Assembly (NCBI GenBank): GCA_024752435.1
Contig: CP103026.1
Location: 1,178,001-1,242,000 of the forward strand
Direction: 5' to 3'
DNA from: Allantophomopsis cytisporea
Taxonomy: Eukaryota; Ascomycota; Leotiomycetes; Phacidiales; Phacidiaceae
Length of the DNA stretch: 64,000 nt
Below are positions 50,513 through 61,200 of the stretch, piece by piece. The notes under the pieces were generated by a model. The model was not told the DNA's origin and ran no database searches. It worked only from the letters and a program-made list of their open reading frames with translations. Positions within the stretch are counted from its first letter, which is position 1, and each line of letters starts with the position of its first letter. The translations under genes were made by a program, and so were the position numbers.

Positions 50513-51394
50513 ACAGAGCAAAGGATGCGAGATCTATTTGCAACTCGAGCTAGGTGGTACTAACTTCTAGTATTTCGGGGTACACATTGTGTATTTAAAA
50601 GGCTCTGCCTTCTCTCTTTTGTGTCATTCGCCCTTGTGGTCATTCTATAGCAGTTACCTGCTTTTCCTTCACTTTACAATCATGCCGGCATCACCTGAGG
50701 TTATAACAGCAGGCGTTGAAGGGTTCGTTGGTTTATAGCTTCCCACAATTATCCAAGAGATTGGGTTCAGCAAGATTCCTTTGTTCATACTTAGACGGTA
50801 GCCTAATGATAACTCATAATTTCTCATATCGGAATCTCCAATAGGGCTATGATGCCACGACGTTTGACTTGAGTTATTGACGATGGTTAAAAAATAAGAA
50901 AAAGCAATTATGTTTATATGGACAACAACGATGAATTCGAGAGCCACAGCTCCAAGTAGTCCAATTTTTGATTACCGCTTATCTTCCACATGAATCTTGA
51001 TGTAATCTTCTCTGTATCCAAGCAGACAATCCTGATCCATGTAAATGCGAACGTCGTCTCCCTCAAATCGCTATGATTTTCAATTCCATCAAAGATAAAT
51101 TGAAACTATCAGGACACCACTGCAAATCCATCACGCTTGATGAGAATTTAATTGATAAAAGAGTTAAAATGACATGCACGTTTCAATAAGCATCCACTGC
51201 TTGAAAGTCTTCTAATAAAACGCGCACAAGAACTATCAGCATACAGCTACGAAATATACACTTTAAAAAGTATATATTCTCATGAAAGACTCAAAGTTTC
51301 CAACTAAAAATAGCCGCTCCACCCCGTGTGGGTTATAAAAGGCAAAGTTTATTCATGTTGTAACAATATTATAGCAATTACCATAGCTATCTGA
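50513..51394. other. 3' region between convergent genes
   Basis: Between the stop of the flotillin gene and the stop of the minus-strand SDR gene. AT-rich, no gene seen; contains both 3' UTRs. Confidence 0.55.
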
Positions 51395-52398
51395 TCAAAT
51401 TCCTCTACCACCATCAACCTCCAAACAAGTGCCTGTCACAAACTTCGCATCATCACTCGCCAGGAACAAAACCGCATTCGCCACATCGCTTGGCTCACAG
51501 AGTCTTCCAAGCGGTACATTTCCCAAAAATTTCTCCCTATTCTCCGGGGTGTCCTTCACACCTACAAATGTCTCGAACCTACGCGGTCAAGTATTAGCCC
51601 TTAGCAACTATAATTGAGAAATGATCAGAACTTACAGGCCAGTTCCAGAAAGGAGCGGACAAATGGCGTTCAGGCGGATATTGTGTGGCCCGTACTCAGC
51701 CGCGAGCCCCTTTGTCGCCTATAAAGCATTAGTTTGTTTGAAAACATACAGGATGAGGGGAACTTAAATTGTAGACAGCACTCTTTGAAGCATTGTACCA
51801 GACTAGCCCAGGACGTGGTCGCAGAGCGCCAATGCTAGCAATGTTGATGATACTGCCGCCTTCTTTCTGCTCGATAAGCTTGGGGACAATGGTGGCAACA
51901 CTGTGATAGATGCTCTTCACATTAACAGAGAAAACACGATCAAATTCCGCCTCGGTGACTTCCAACGTCGCCTAAAGAATTAGTTCTTCATTGTTCTAAT
52001 TTATAACCCAAGATCAACGCAGGAGATGCAATACCTTGTTGGGATAACTTGTGCCCGCGTTGTTAACTACAATATCGATCCTTCCATGCAGCCTCTCAGC
52101 CGTCTGCAATATCTTCTTCCAGTCTTCGGCCTTGGACACATCGGCATTCACATAGCTAATGGCGTCCGACGAAGAGGCGACCCTCTCGCCGCCTTTGTCA
52201 TTGATATCCGATATTATCACCTTTGCACCATGCGAGGCGAAGAGCTTTGCCGTTGTTTCACCAAAGCCGGATCCTCCTCCTATTTGCACATCATTAACTT
52301 GCTGGAGAATCTTATCCTCCATGGAAGATACCTGTGATTATGGCAACTTTTCCTTGCAAGCGAGGGGAAGCTGACACTTGTTTATTATTCGATTGCAT
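51395..52398 (-). CDS. short-chain dehydrogenase/reductase, five exons, intron 3 donor mutated
   Basis: Minus-strand exons: 52398-52332, 52279-52035, 51971-51768, 51718-51636 and 51578-51395, which would give 260 residues, the classical SDR length. The dinucleotide-binding motif TGGGSGFG is at residues 22-29, NNAG follows in the Rossmann fold, and the catalytic residues are Ser150 (NIASIG), Tyr163 and Lys167 (YNASK). The C-terminus has PLGRLCEPSDVANAVLFLAS and LEVDGG. The oddity is intron 3 (51719-51767): homologous SDRs read AVYN|ATKGLAAEYG, which needs a donor right after AVYN, but the bases are TTAAGT instead of GTAAGT. Without splicing the frame stops twelve residues later. The other three introns are canonical. 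It is therefore a recently damaged gene, a gene with a non-canonical intron, or a sequence error. The ADH gene lies divergently, 681 bases away. Confidence 0.85.
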
Positions 52399-53079
52399 TT
52401 TTCTTGTTTCAGGTTTTTTTCGATTTGGTTTTTGAAGCTGACACCAATTGCGGAGTTGGAGCTTTCCATCATATATATACGTTCCGGAAATATGGCGTTC
52501 ATGTCGTGGTACGAGAACTATGGTGCGGGGTGAACATTACCCCACACTATAGGGAAGTATGTAGCCACTGCATCAATCTCAGATCGTGCTTACCACCATA
52601 CCACTTTCGAAATCGATGTTGCCGTATACACGTGACCATGTAGCCGCCATTTTCTTTCTGTGGAAGGGTGTTTTGAGATATGTAGCTGCTAAGATACTTC
52701 ATCTTGCGTATTTCAATTCTGGAAGTCAGAATTGGTAGTACATATTTAAGGATCCATAATAGGAAACTTCGGATAATGATACAGCGATGAATAAGCACCC
52801 CGCATCTCCACGCGCCCCACTTCTTATCTACATATGCTCTCCACGAGAGCTTCAATGTATAAGATATCAAGACCTCGTTCCCGCACTGATTTAGTTCTCT
52901 ATCCACCTATACTCAACGAGGTCTCTTATTTTGTTACATTTGGAGTTTCCAATCTAAGACAATCTGTCATTGCTATTAAGTGTAATTTGAAGTCTTCAAG
53001 TCAACACTGTTGAAATTCATTGACAGAACCCGATACTCCAAAAAAATCTAACCTCAAAATTCCTTCGTGACAGACCAAT
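52399..53079. promoter_or_regulatory. divergent promoter region of SDR and ADH genes
   Basis: A 681-base spacer between the starts of two divergently transcribed oxidoreductase genes, so it must carry both promoters and may co-regulate them. No operator motif could be assigned. Frames within it are short. Confidence 0.5.
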
Positions 53080-54273
53080 ATGTCTACTACTACCCCAAGC
53101 GATATCAAAACGGAAGCGTTTGTAGTTACTGCCGCTAAGGCTCCTTTCAAGCTCTATCCCATCATACTAGATGCTGTCCGCCCAGATGAGCTCCTGATTG
53201 AGATGGCATACACAGGGATTTGTCACACAGTGAATTTTCCTACCCAAGTGAGCTTTTCAATCTAACATATTTAGGACATAACAATGCAGCAAGGCCTCTT
53301 AGGGCCTGTAGCAACCTACCCAGCAATATACGGCCATGAAGGCGCCGGCTACATTCGGGCTATCGGGTCCTCCGTGCAAGATAAGACACTTTCCATTGGT
53401 GACGCCGTGCTCCTTTCCTTCAACACGTGCGGAAGCTGCCAGCAATGCAAGACCAAGCACCTAGGCTCCTGCAAGAATCAGCCAACCTATAATCTGGCTA
53501 GCGTCCGCTTAGAGGATAATTCGTCGCCAGCGCGTATGGCTTCCGATGGCAGCAAAGTTAACGCGCAGTTCTTCGGACAAAGCAGTTTCAGCCGCATGAG
53601 CATCGTGAAAGAGAAGTGTGTGGTGAAGTGCGCGTATCCGGAAGCCATGGATATCTATGCACCGATGGGATGTGGCTTCCAGACTGGTGCGGGGACAATC
53701 TTGAATGTCTTGAAGCCGGGGGTGGATAGCAGCGTGGTTGTTTTTGGAGTAGGGACTGTTGGTTCGGCGGCACTCATGGCTACCAAATCTCTTGGCGTGA
53801 AGAAAATAATCGCAGTTGATATCGTAGACGAGAAGTTGGTGATTTCGAAGGAGCTTGGGGCTACGGTAGTCATCAACCCTACAACAGAGAAGGATGTTGT
53901 GGGTAAGTTGCTTGAACTTACTGATGGAGAAGGAGTTGATTTCGCCGTGGATTGTACTGGTGTTGTCAGGATCATCGAGCAAATGGTGGAGGCTTTGGGA
54001 CACTGTGGTACTGCTGCTTTGGTAGGTTTCTCTTCTTCTGGATCAAAATTAACACTTGATCCGGGCCAATTCTTGCTCCGTAGCAAAAGATTGGTGGCGG
54101 TAATCGAAGGTGACAGTTATCCTCCAGACTTCATTCCGGAGATGATACGCCTGCATCAAGAGGGTCACTTCCCCGTTGAGAAGATATGTAAGACATATCC
54201 CGCAGAGGATATTGAGGAGGCAGTGCATGATATGCATCTTGGAAAGGTCATAAAGCCAGTCCTGAAATGGTAA
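53080..54273 (+). CDS. zinc-dependent alcohol dehydrogenase (MDR family), two exons
   Basis: Exons 53080-53229 and 53275-54273 are joined by a 45-nt intron (GTGAAT...TTTAG) to give 382 residues, normal for the medium-chain family. Catalytic zinc ligands are Cys48 (GICHTD) and His71 (GHEGAG), with the third Cys in PMGCGFQTGAG. The structural zinc site is the four cysteines 102, 105, 108 and 116 in CGSCQQCKTKHLGSC. The coenzyme fold is GVGTVGSAALMA, followed by IIAVDI, whose Asp suggests NAD rather than NADP. The overall pattern resembles aryl- or long-chain alcohol dehydrogenases. The substrate is unknown; partnership with the divergent SDR is inferred from position only. Confidence 0.93.
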
Positions 54274-54670
54274 TGATAATGAAGTAGTTACAATAATTTA
54301 TTCTATAAACAAATATATTTTTGGCTTTCAACATTCAGTTGTAAACTATTCATTACACGAGTCAAGGATGAGAGGAAGCGTAAGCCCTGGTTTATCCCTT
54401 TTAAGTGTAGGTAGTCTGTCGTGCCTGCTTTATGAGTCTGAATATTGAACCATAACAGACGCGCCGCGCGAACGCGTTTATGAGGTCAGTACGACTACAG
54501 AAAGTGGAAGCTACTCAAACTCCTCTCTTACTTTTGTTTCACACATTTCCCCTCTCTTCTTTCTCTTATACTTTCTGACTATCAGTCAACGATATATAGC
54601 AAACAGTGAGTCCCTCATCTCTGTCCCCGTCTCTCAAGTACCATGATCCTGTGGGACGGCGAAGAGCCAG
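54274..54670. other. intergenic spacer and promoter
   Basis: Between the ADH stop and the start of the repeat-containing coiled-coil gene. CT-rich near 54,540-54,640, as is usual before fungal genes. No other feature seen. Confidence 0.5.
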
Positions 54671-55296
54671 ATGTTAAAACCCATGATAGTGTCAGTCAAA
54701 CGAGAGAAAGTCGAAAGCCTGGACTTATCCAGCATTGCCGTGGCCTCGGCCCATGGACCATGGTTTCCAAATCACAGCCATCCAATAATCCCATGTCACA
54801 ACCAGTTAATGCTTCCAGGCTACACCCAGCAAATGTTCCCAGGTCGTAGCCACATGGTTTCTTCAAACCACACTGAAACAAAGCTTCCGAATAACAACCA
54901 AACAAATGCTCCAAATCACAACCAGCAACAGCCCAAGGCAAGCTGATATCTCACAGACTTAGCTCTCATAGCATTCTAATTCCTTACAGATATCGAAAGC
55001 TGCTAGAAAGCGCAAGAAAAAGGCTGACGCCAAGGCTGCTCTTGCCCAGGTTGAAGGTATTTATGGAAACTGGCTACCCGAGTATTTACTCCACAATTCC
55101 CATAGTATAGTGGAAGTGACTGAAAACGAACAGCACGATAAACGGTCTCAAGACCGAAAATGGCATGCTCAAGAAAAACTACAGCAATCTCGAGAAGAAG
55201 TACCGGGAGCTCGAAATGAATCTCAAGGATGAAAGGACTGCGAGAAGGGCTTTGGCCGTGGAGGTTGAGAGGTTGGCTGGAAAATTGGGACTATGA
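54671..55296 (+). CDS. basic plus coiled-coil protein with octapeptide repeats, three exons, GC-AG intron
   Basis: Exons 54671-54937, 54990-55081 and 55134-55296 give 173 residues. Seven octapeptides form residues 33-88 (PIIPCHNQ, LMLPGYTQ, QMFPGRSH, MVSSNHTE, TKLPNNNQ, TNAPNHNQ and a first degenerate copy). Then comes a basic stretch (SKAARKRKKKADAKAA) and a leucine-zipper-like coiled coil (GLKTENGMLKKNYSNLEKKY). The basic-then-coil order recalls bZIP factors, but the basic part lacks the usual N..R spacing, so DNA binding is a guess. Intron 1 has a GC donor (AAG|GCAAGC) and a CTAAT branch-like site; intron 2 starts GTATTT. Both are 52 nt and keep frame. An alternative reading through intron 2 stays open for a while but loses the coil. 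I do not recognise a family. Confidence 0.6.
54767..54934 (+). repeat. 24-base tandem repeat, seven coding units
   Basis: Seven consecutive units of exactly 24 bases begin CCA/CCG/TCA and contain an AAYCACAACCA-like core. They encode octapeptides with Pro/Ser at position 4 and Gln/His/Glu at position 8. Units differ by many substitutions but no length change, so the frame has been kept. The reverse strand is also open through the array. Confidence 0.85.
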
Positions 55297-56043
55297 AACC
55301 GAGAAACAAATATACGATGGCTTTGCATTGGTAGCTAAGGATAAGCAATGGAAATCGTTCGCATGATCTAAATTAAGTATGAAAGCTTCGTGAGATAACA
55401 TGCTGCAAGTAAAGTCATGACTATATTGAGTAGTAATGCGTAACTTATTTACTCAAGAGCTCTTGGACAATTTACGAGTACAAAATAGCTTCTGAGTTTC
55501 TCAGTCAATTATCGAAGACATGATTCATACATATTAAGGAGCCTGATTTACTTGGATCGATTGACTAACACAACGCATTTGATCGTTTCATGCCACTAGG
55601 AGCAAATGTGCGGGGAAGATGTTTGAGCCACTCTAGATACATGCCAACTTTGCAAAGGACCATATTGTTATTGCTTCTCTATGAAAGAATGCGTTATAGG
55701 AGTTCAACCAGCGTGGCACTCTCCAGTAAAGGTGAAGCAGGAACCATGAAAGAAAATAGCATCGAGGATTTCATTTGATCGAAGAGCAAGTAGGGCTCGT
55801 ATTTGTCAACACGACTGGTGCGTAGCACTGGTTCTAGCGGGAACATAGATATGAAATGGTTGGGGAGTGGAAGCAGGATCTACTCTGCAGCCGTTCATAT
55901 ACGTGCAGAGTGTACTGTAGCTGAGCCCATCCCATTGCCTAATTAGGAAGTCTTCCAATGTGAGAGACTTGAAAGTGAGTCGGATATTGCCCATATCTTG
56001 GCAGTCTTACTGTGCTGTACCGTAATAGGTATCTCGGATGGAC
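55297..56043. other. intergenic region
   Basis: Holds the 3' UTR of the coiled-coil gene and the region upstream of the tRNA-like element. Short frames on both strands have no recognisable feature. Confidence 0.5.
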
Positions 56044-56050
56044 TATATAA
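56044..56050 (+). promoter_or_regulatory. TATA-like element upstream of the tRNA-like gene
   Basis: TATATAA lies about 30 bases before the inferred 5' end of the structured element. Such placement is known for U6 and for many tRNA genes in fungi and is consistent with Pol III transcription. It could also be chance in AT-rich DNA. Confidence 0.45.
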
Positions 56051-56074
56051 ACCAGAACAAGCAGACACCCAATA

Positions 56075-56280
56075 AGTCTCCTTGGTCTAGTGGAACAGGT
56101 CGGGCTTTGCAAATTCGCGAATTTCTTGAAATCGCGGAGTCCAGGGTTCGACTCTCCATGGTCATATAGCTGGGTCGATATCTTCGCCTGTCTAGGCCAA
56201 GGACTACTGTAAAATCAGTAAAATCCCTTCAGGGGTTTTCTGGTACAGCCGGTGAGGCGTGCCCCGTCTGTATTCTTTTT
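56075..56280 (+). ncRNA. candidate Pol III structured RNA or tRNA-derived SINE
   Basis: The element contains a good A box (TGGTCTAGTGG, 56083-56093) and B box (GGTTCGACTCT, 56145-56155), 51 bases apart, but does not fold as a normal tRNA: the bases flanking the A and B boxes do not form a 7-bp acceptor stem. Instead 56079-56090 (TCCTTGGTCTAG) pairs with 56192-56203 (CTAGGCCAAGGA) with one G-U, enclosing both boxes. A CGCGA/TCGCG hairpin lies at 56117-56136, an eight-pair hairpin AAAATCCC-TTCA-GGGGTTTT at 56220-56239, and GGTAC/GTGCC at 56242-56263. A T run at 56276-56280 follows. These features fit a Pol III transcript of roughly 200 nt, either a stand-alone RNA gene or a SINE with a tRNA-like head. 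No second copy was noticed in the window. Confidence 0.45.
56276..56280 (+). terminator. T-run, possible Pol III terminator
   Basis: Five T on the plus strand directly follow the last predicted hairpin of the tRNA-like element. Four to five T are enough for Pol III termination in many fungi. Confidence 0.35.
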
Positions 56281-56712
56281 GCAGTTTTCCCTTCTTGTTG
56301 TTAGAAACAGGTTGGTTGATACTATTTTGCCGACGAGATTCACCAAAACAATCAAAACACATTCAAAAATAGATGAATTAGAGAGGCATAACTCGGAAGC
56401 CTGTTAAAAGACTCGGATGAGTGTCTGGAATGGCTCTTTCGAGCAACAAGGATATAAGAACAGCCTCAGTTATCCTCCTCTCGCATGTCTGCGCTCACTT
56501 TTTCTCTATATCCTGTGCTCAGCTCTGTTCCACCAAAACCAGCATAAGCCTTACTACATCCTCTAAGAAATCTACAACAAATCCTTCCTCATACTGCTCC
56601 TGTACCCACTCTGCCGATAAGCATAACTGATCTCGCCAACTACTTAACCGAATGATTCTATTACGGTGGTCAGTCCCGCCCCTCCCAATGCATTTGGTAT
56701 CTAAAGCAAAAC
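56281..56712. other. spacer between the tRNA-like element and the acyltransferase 3' end
   Basis: Contains the acyltransferase 3' UTR on the minus strand. A Ser/Thr-rich plus-strand frame at 56421-56630 has no recognisable feature. Confidence 0.5.
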
Positions 56713-58275
56713 CTACAAATTCGGCCCTTCAGCACTTGCAGCGAATTTCACATCTTCCACTGTGAGAACTGCGCGTTGTGGGTCGGAGACAGCGTTATAC
56801 GTTCGTTGGATGTAATTCTCAGTGATGCCGTCACTGAGGAAGAACTAATTCTTTAGTTATGTCGATAGTATAAGAGGGTAACTACTTACTGGATCGGCGA
56901 ACTTACGGATTGCAGACGTTATGATTTCGGATCTATTGCTGCTTTGTGGTTCATAATCATCAGTAATTGCACACAAAATTGGAGATGGGCCGTTTTACGT
57001 GGACATTTTTGCTCCGAGGGTTTCTGCTGCTGGTATTATCCCCGTAAGACTAGATTTTCCATCTTGAATTTTTGTGTATGAGGCATTTGCAAGCTTAGAA
57101 GCTTTCACGACCATACTCTTGATTTCCGCCGTTGTGGCATCAGTTCTGATTAGCAACTCTTCAGAATTGGCAAAGCTAATGTCAGCTACTGTCTGACAAA
57201 CAGGGACGTGATGACGTTGGTGAGGAAAGTTGACGGGTTTGTGATTGTGAGGTTGGAGATCAAGGTATCTTCGACCGCTCATCCAGCAGGGAGAATGTAG
57301 GGAACAACTTTCTTTAGGGGGGTTAGATTTTAGGATGGCGAGGATCATAGCTGCATGGCTCAAGTGGGTTATGGTGAAACTCTCGCCAAGCTCTCTCTTT
57401 ACAGCTTGGAGAAGTGACTTTGTGCTTTCTTTGCTGAAGAGATGAAACCTTGTTTTCTGGTCCCTAAGATCAGTCGAGTTTTGATGTGGAAATCCCCAAT
57501 CTGAGGCCTGGTGCTGTCAGCATATGCTATGATTCTCCTCTGTACATCTGTGTATGATACTTACAAGCCAAGAGAGGAATAAGCTGTTATGGATATTTAC
57601 TGCTTCTTCGAAGCTACTACCAGCCAGCTCTTGATCAGGTCGGAGACGATTAATCCAAGGTTGGGATAGGTTCTCTTCACATCGAGACCAGTCTGTGCCA
57701 TCTGATTCCATAATCAGTGCATCTAGCTCAATCGACAATGCCTCAAGAAAACATCCCAGAAGGATCCGAATTCCAATGCCATCCATGCACAAATGATCAG
57801 CCTTAATCATGATAGAGACATTTTGACTTTGTGAGAGCCCTGCCACTGAAATATACCCAAGCAAGCAAGTAGGCTCATCGACATTGGTAAGTACTTTCCT
57901 GGCCGTCTCAAACTCATAGCTCTCCGCATCTGATCTCACAAGTAATGTTCTAGATGCCCAGTCTTTAACCTCATCCACGTTCGGGATCTTCACTCTCAGC
58001 CAACTCATCCCCTTATCCAAGCTGTGGCTCATACAAAGCTCAGGGAATACGTAGCGCAACCATGTCCACGTCGACCTCAGGGCCCCCTTCAGGTCGTCCG
58101 GTGCCACTGGTTGCGTGATGCGAAGTGTAGCTCCCAGATACAACGCTCTGGCAGTTCTATCGCGATGTACCCACATGCTCTCGCCGGCCAACGGCAGCCG
58201 TTTGTAGGACCCATCAGAGCAATGTAACCATTGATAGCGGGCGAGGTCCACATGAGGATAGGTGCGCGACTCCAT
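56713..58275 (-). CDS. CAT/condensation-superfamily acyltransferase, four exons
   Basis: Minus-strand exons: 58275-57565, 57513-56999, 56938-56890 and 56844-56713; joins are in frame and give 468 residues. The active-site motif HxxxDG is present as HLCMDG (His161 to Gly166), in the pattern IMIKADHLCMDGIGI seen in chloramphenicol-acetyltransferase-like folds. The second half has ITHLSHAAMILAIL and SGRRYLDL, a layout found in fungal acetyltransferases that modify secondary metabolites or alcohols and transfer an acyl group from CoA. The substrate is unknown. There is no polyketide synthase, peptide synthetase, terpene cyclase or P450 nearby, so a cluster is not supported. Exon 3 codes only 16 residues, and its acceptor could be CAAAG or GCAG three bases later. 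The start at 58275 gives MESRTYPHVDLARYQWLH. Confidence 0.88.
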
Positions 58276-61200
58276 AGTAGCAAGCCAAACCGAGATCCAC
58301 GCAGGCTTTGATAACGGATGATGTACGAGTGACGATTAGCCTTGTTCACGTGCGTGCAGTGCAGTCGTAGATCCTGATCTACCCTTCTGCAATTGATCAA
58401 TCATCCGTTCCGGATCACACAAGCACCCAGCGTGCCTTAGCTCATGAAACATCTGCTCAAGTTGGCGAATGGAACCTTTGCATGCACTCCACCGCTGCGG
58501 AGGTTGTTTGGTGGCTATGGATTCGGACGAGGGCATCATGTACGCTCAGGCAATCCTACTGTGCTTTGGTCGCTGTGCCATGAGGTCCGATGCATGTGCA
58601 CGTAGGGCTAAGCGGCTGTGATGTTGGATGATAGATATGCTTGCATTTACTCTGTAGACTACCTAAACTTTGACGTCGATTTCCTGAGCTTTGAATTGGT
58701 GACGTTTGTCTCCTAAGTCATGGACTGATTTTGCTATATTTTCAACGGCATGATTCTTATATACTCATGATGATTGATTCTCGACGAGTTCTCCCTTACA
58801 CTGGCTGGGCCATATCGTATATGGTGATGGGCTTGGGTGCCGTCAGATCCCGAGAAATTTATTATAATTTTGAGTAGTCAGCTACCACATCAACATCATG
58901 TCCAATTAAGAGAGATGTTTGTGCTTTATTTAAAGCCAACTAAGATTGGTAAATATGGATAGCACATTGCTTTGCTGCAAGACATAGTAACTCCGTGAAC
59001 TGTATTTGTAAGAAGAGGGCGTCTCTATCACACGACATAATGGTCTCAGCTGTATTTAGCGCTGCCGAGAAGAGATCCACGGAGTCTTGTGGTGTAATGC
59101 GATCTTGGTCATTCATTCATTACCTTTGCAATCCCATATTGCGACTTTACGAGACCATGAGGACATGGCTCTTCGCAGATAGATATGGAAGTGCGTACAG
59201 AACTCAATGATATGAGATGCACCTTACACAGTACCTTGAGGAATTCAAAAAGGAAATCCCAAAAAGTATGTGTTAATGAACTCCTATTGTATCGCACCGA
59301 ACCAGGGCGACAGTCCTTGGTGGAATTCCTCTGATGTAGTGTTTCCAGCAATTCCAACCGAAGCCGTGGCTGATTTAGGAGTGCACAACTTCAAGCGCGG
59401 GCCTACAGGTGTCCTCCCTAGCAGAGAGGAAATATACTGAAATTGCTGCAGTCAGGTCTCGGTCCTAATGACATTAGGATAGACAGTGTCGATCGAGTGT
59501 TCTCTCTTTGCGCAATCGATGGGGGATGGAGTCACTGGGGTTAGGACGGGGAATTTTGTTGTTTCTATCTATCTATATTTATAGTGAGATGGCAAGACGT
59601 ATATAGATAGTAGATACCTAGGTATTCATGTATGAGCTCCATACTCACGTCGTTACTCAAGGACATCGAGCTCTATGTTCCGTAGCTAAAACAAATGAAC
59701 AAAAGCTTCTTCTCTCTTTCTCTCCGCCATGGGGTCCACGCAATATGGCTGGCCGGTGGGAAATTACCGGGCAGAGGACAGACCACCGGATTTGGGTACT
59801 TTTGAACTTGACTCTATATTCACAAGTGAGTATCCGCGAAAGGCCCCATAAAGCTGGGGATTAAGATAGTGGTCAGTGATCGGGACTTTGTCGGGAAGCT
59901 GCTAGATAAAGAGCTCTCAAACTTGTGGCTTTTCGAAGAGTGTTCATAGCTCCTCGCGGTGAGATTTGCTGTCTGGTGGTTGACGGCTACTGGGAGTGAT
60001 ATCTTGAGATCTCATGGCATTTTGGAGGTGTTTTGCTCTCTGAGGGCATCAAATATCTGAGAGACACGATTATGTAAGTGATGGAATAGGTGAGTGAGTA
60101 CTCGCCTCCTCAAATGAAGCTCAGATTGGATGTCCTACTAGGATCAAGTTCAAAGCAGAGAGCAATGGCACCAACCTCAAAATGATAACGACGAAACCTC
60201 CCCCTAATGACTCGCTGCAATACCTTAGTAACACGCACACAATCCAATCATTCATACCTAAGAGTTCGTTCTTCTGTCTGTCTGTCTGTCTGTCTGTCTG
60301 TTACTTCGATTCTTCCCATTGATATGGTATCGGGTCGGACATCTTCCTTACCAAAACATACATGTAAGACATACGCCCCACAGTGAATGACATTGCGCTC
60401 CATCTGAATCTGGTAATTATCAGCAGTGGATGCGAAATGTCGAGATTCGGTGCACAGATACATACTCGGAAGAAATTCGTACGAACCAACAAGAGTCATC
60501 GACGATTCTCACGATGAGATGAGTCCACAATGGGATTCAGATTTCTTCGGATGATCACTCAACGGCTCGTGCTTGTGCTCGTCGTGATTATCCTCTCTGA
60601 TCTCTATATTTGTTGCGTTTCTGAAGCTACGAGGCACTTGTATAGACACAGAAAGGAGAGCGGACCAGATACCAATAACAACATCGCCTATCAATACCCC
60701 GTACATATTTCGTGTCTTACTATGCATATGGTTGGAGGATGAGATGAAAGTATGCCACCTGTTTTATTCTCTGCCTTTCAGGTAGCATGCACATATGCCG
60801 ACATGCCAAATGCCATATTCCCCGCAACTCAACTCAACCAACTCGAGCGGAAAGTCAATGTGGTAAAGATACATCCGGGAACAACGGTGATCCCCTTCTC
60901 CCCTTTTCTTTTTCCGTCTCTTCCTCTTTCGCTGTGTCTGTTATCGATGCAAGTGATGGGGCCGGAGATGTAAAAATCCCCGCATATCGTGGCGGAATTG
61001 TCGAGGATAGATGAGAAGATCTGCTATGATAACTCGGTGATACCTGCAGCAGCCGTTCAAGCCCTATGGAGCGCATGGCCTCCGCTTCCCGTGTCCTTTT
61101 ACACACCAGGCATTGTACGCAGTTCTTGTAGATACTATACTAGTATCACACATATTCTTCGTGCAGAAGAGCATCATGTTGTAACCTCTATCTATGGACC

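Noticed and set aside
44400..58275. A secondary-metabolite cluster (dioxygenase, SDR, ADH, acyltransferase)
   Set aside because: No backbone synthase, P450, transporter or zinc-cluster regulator is present, and unrelated genes (flotillin, repeat protein) intervene.
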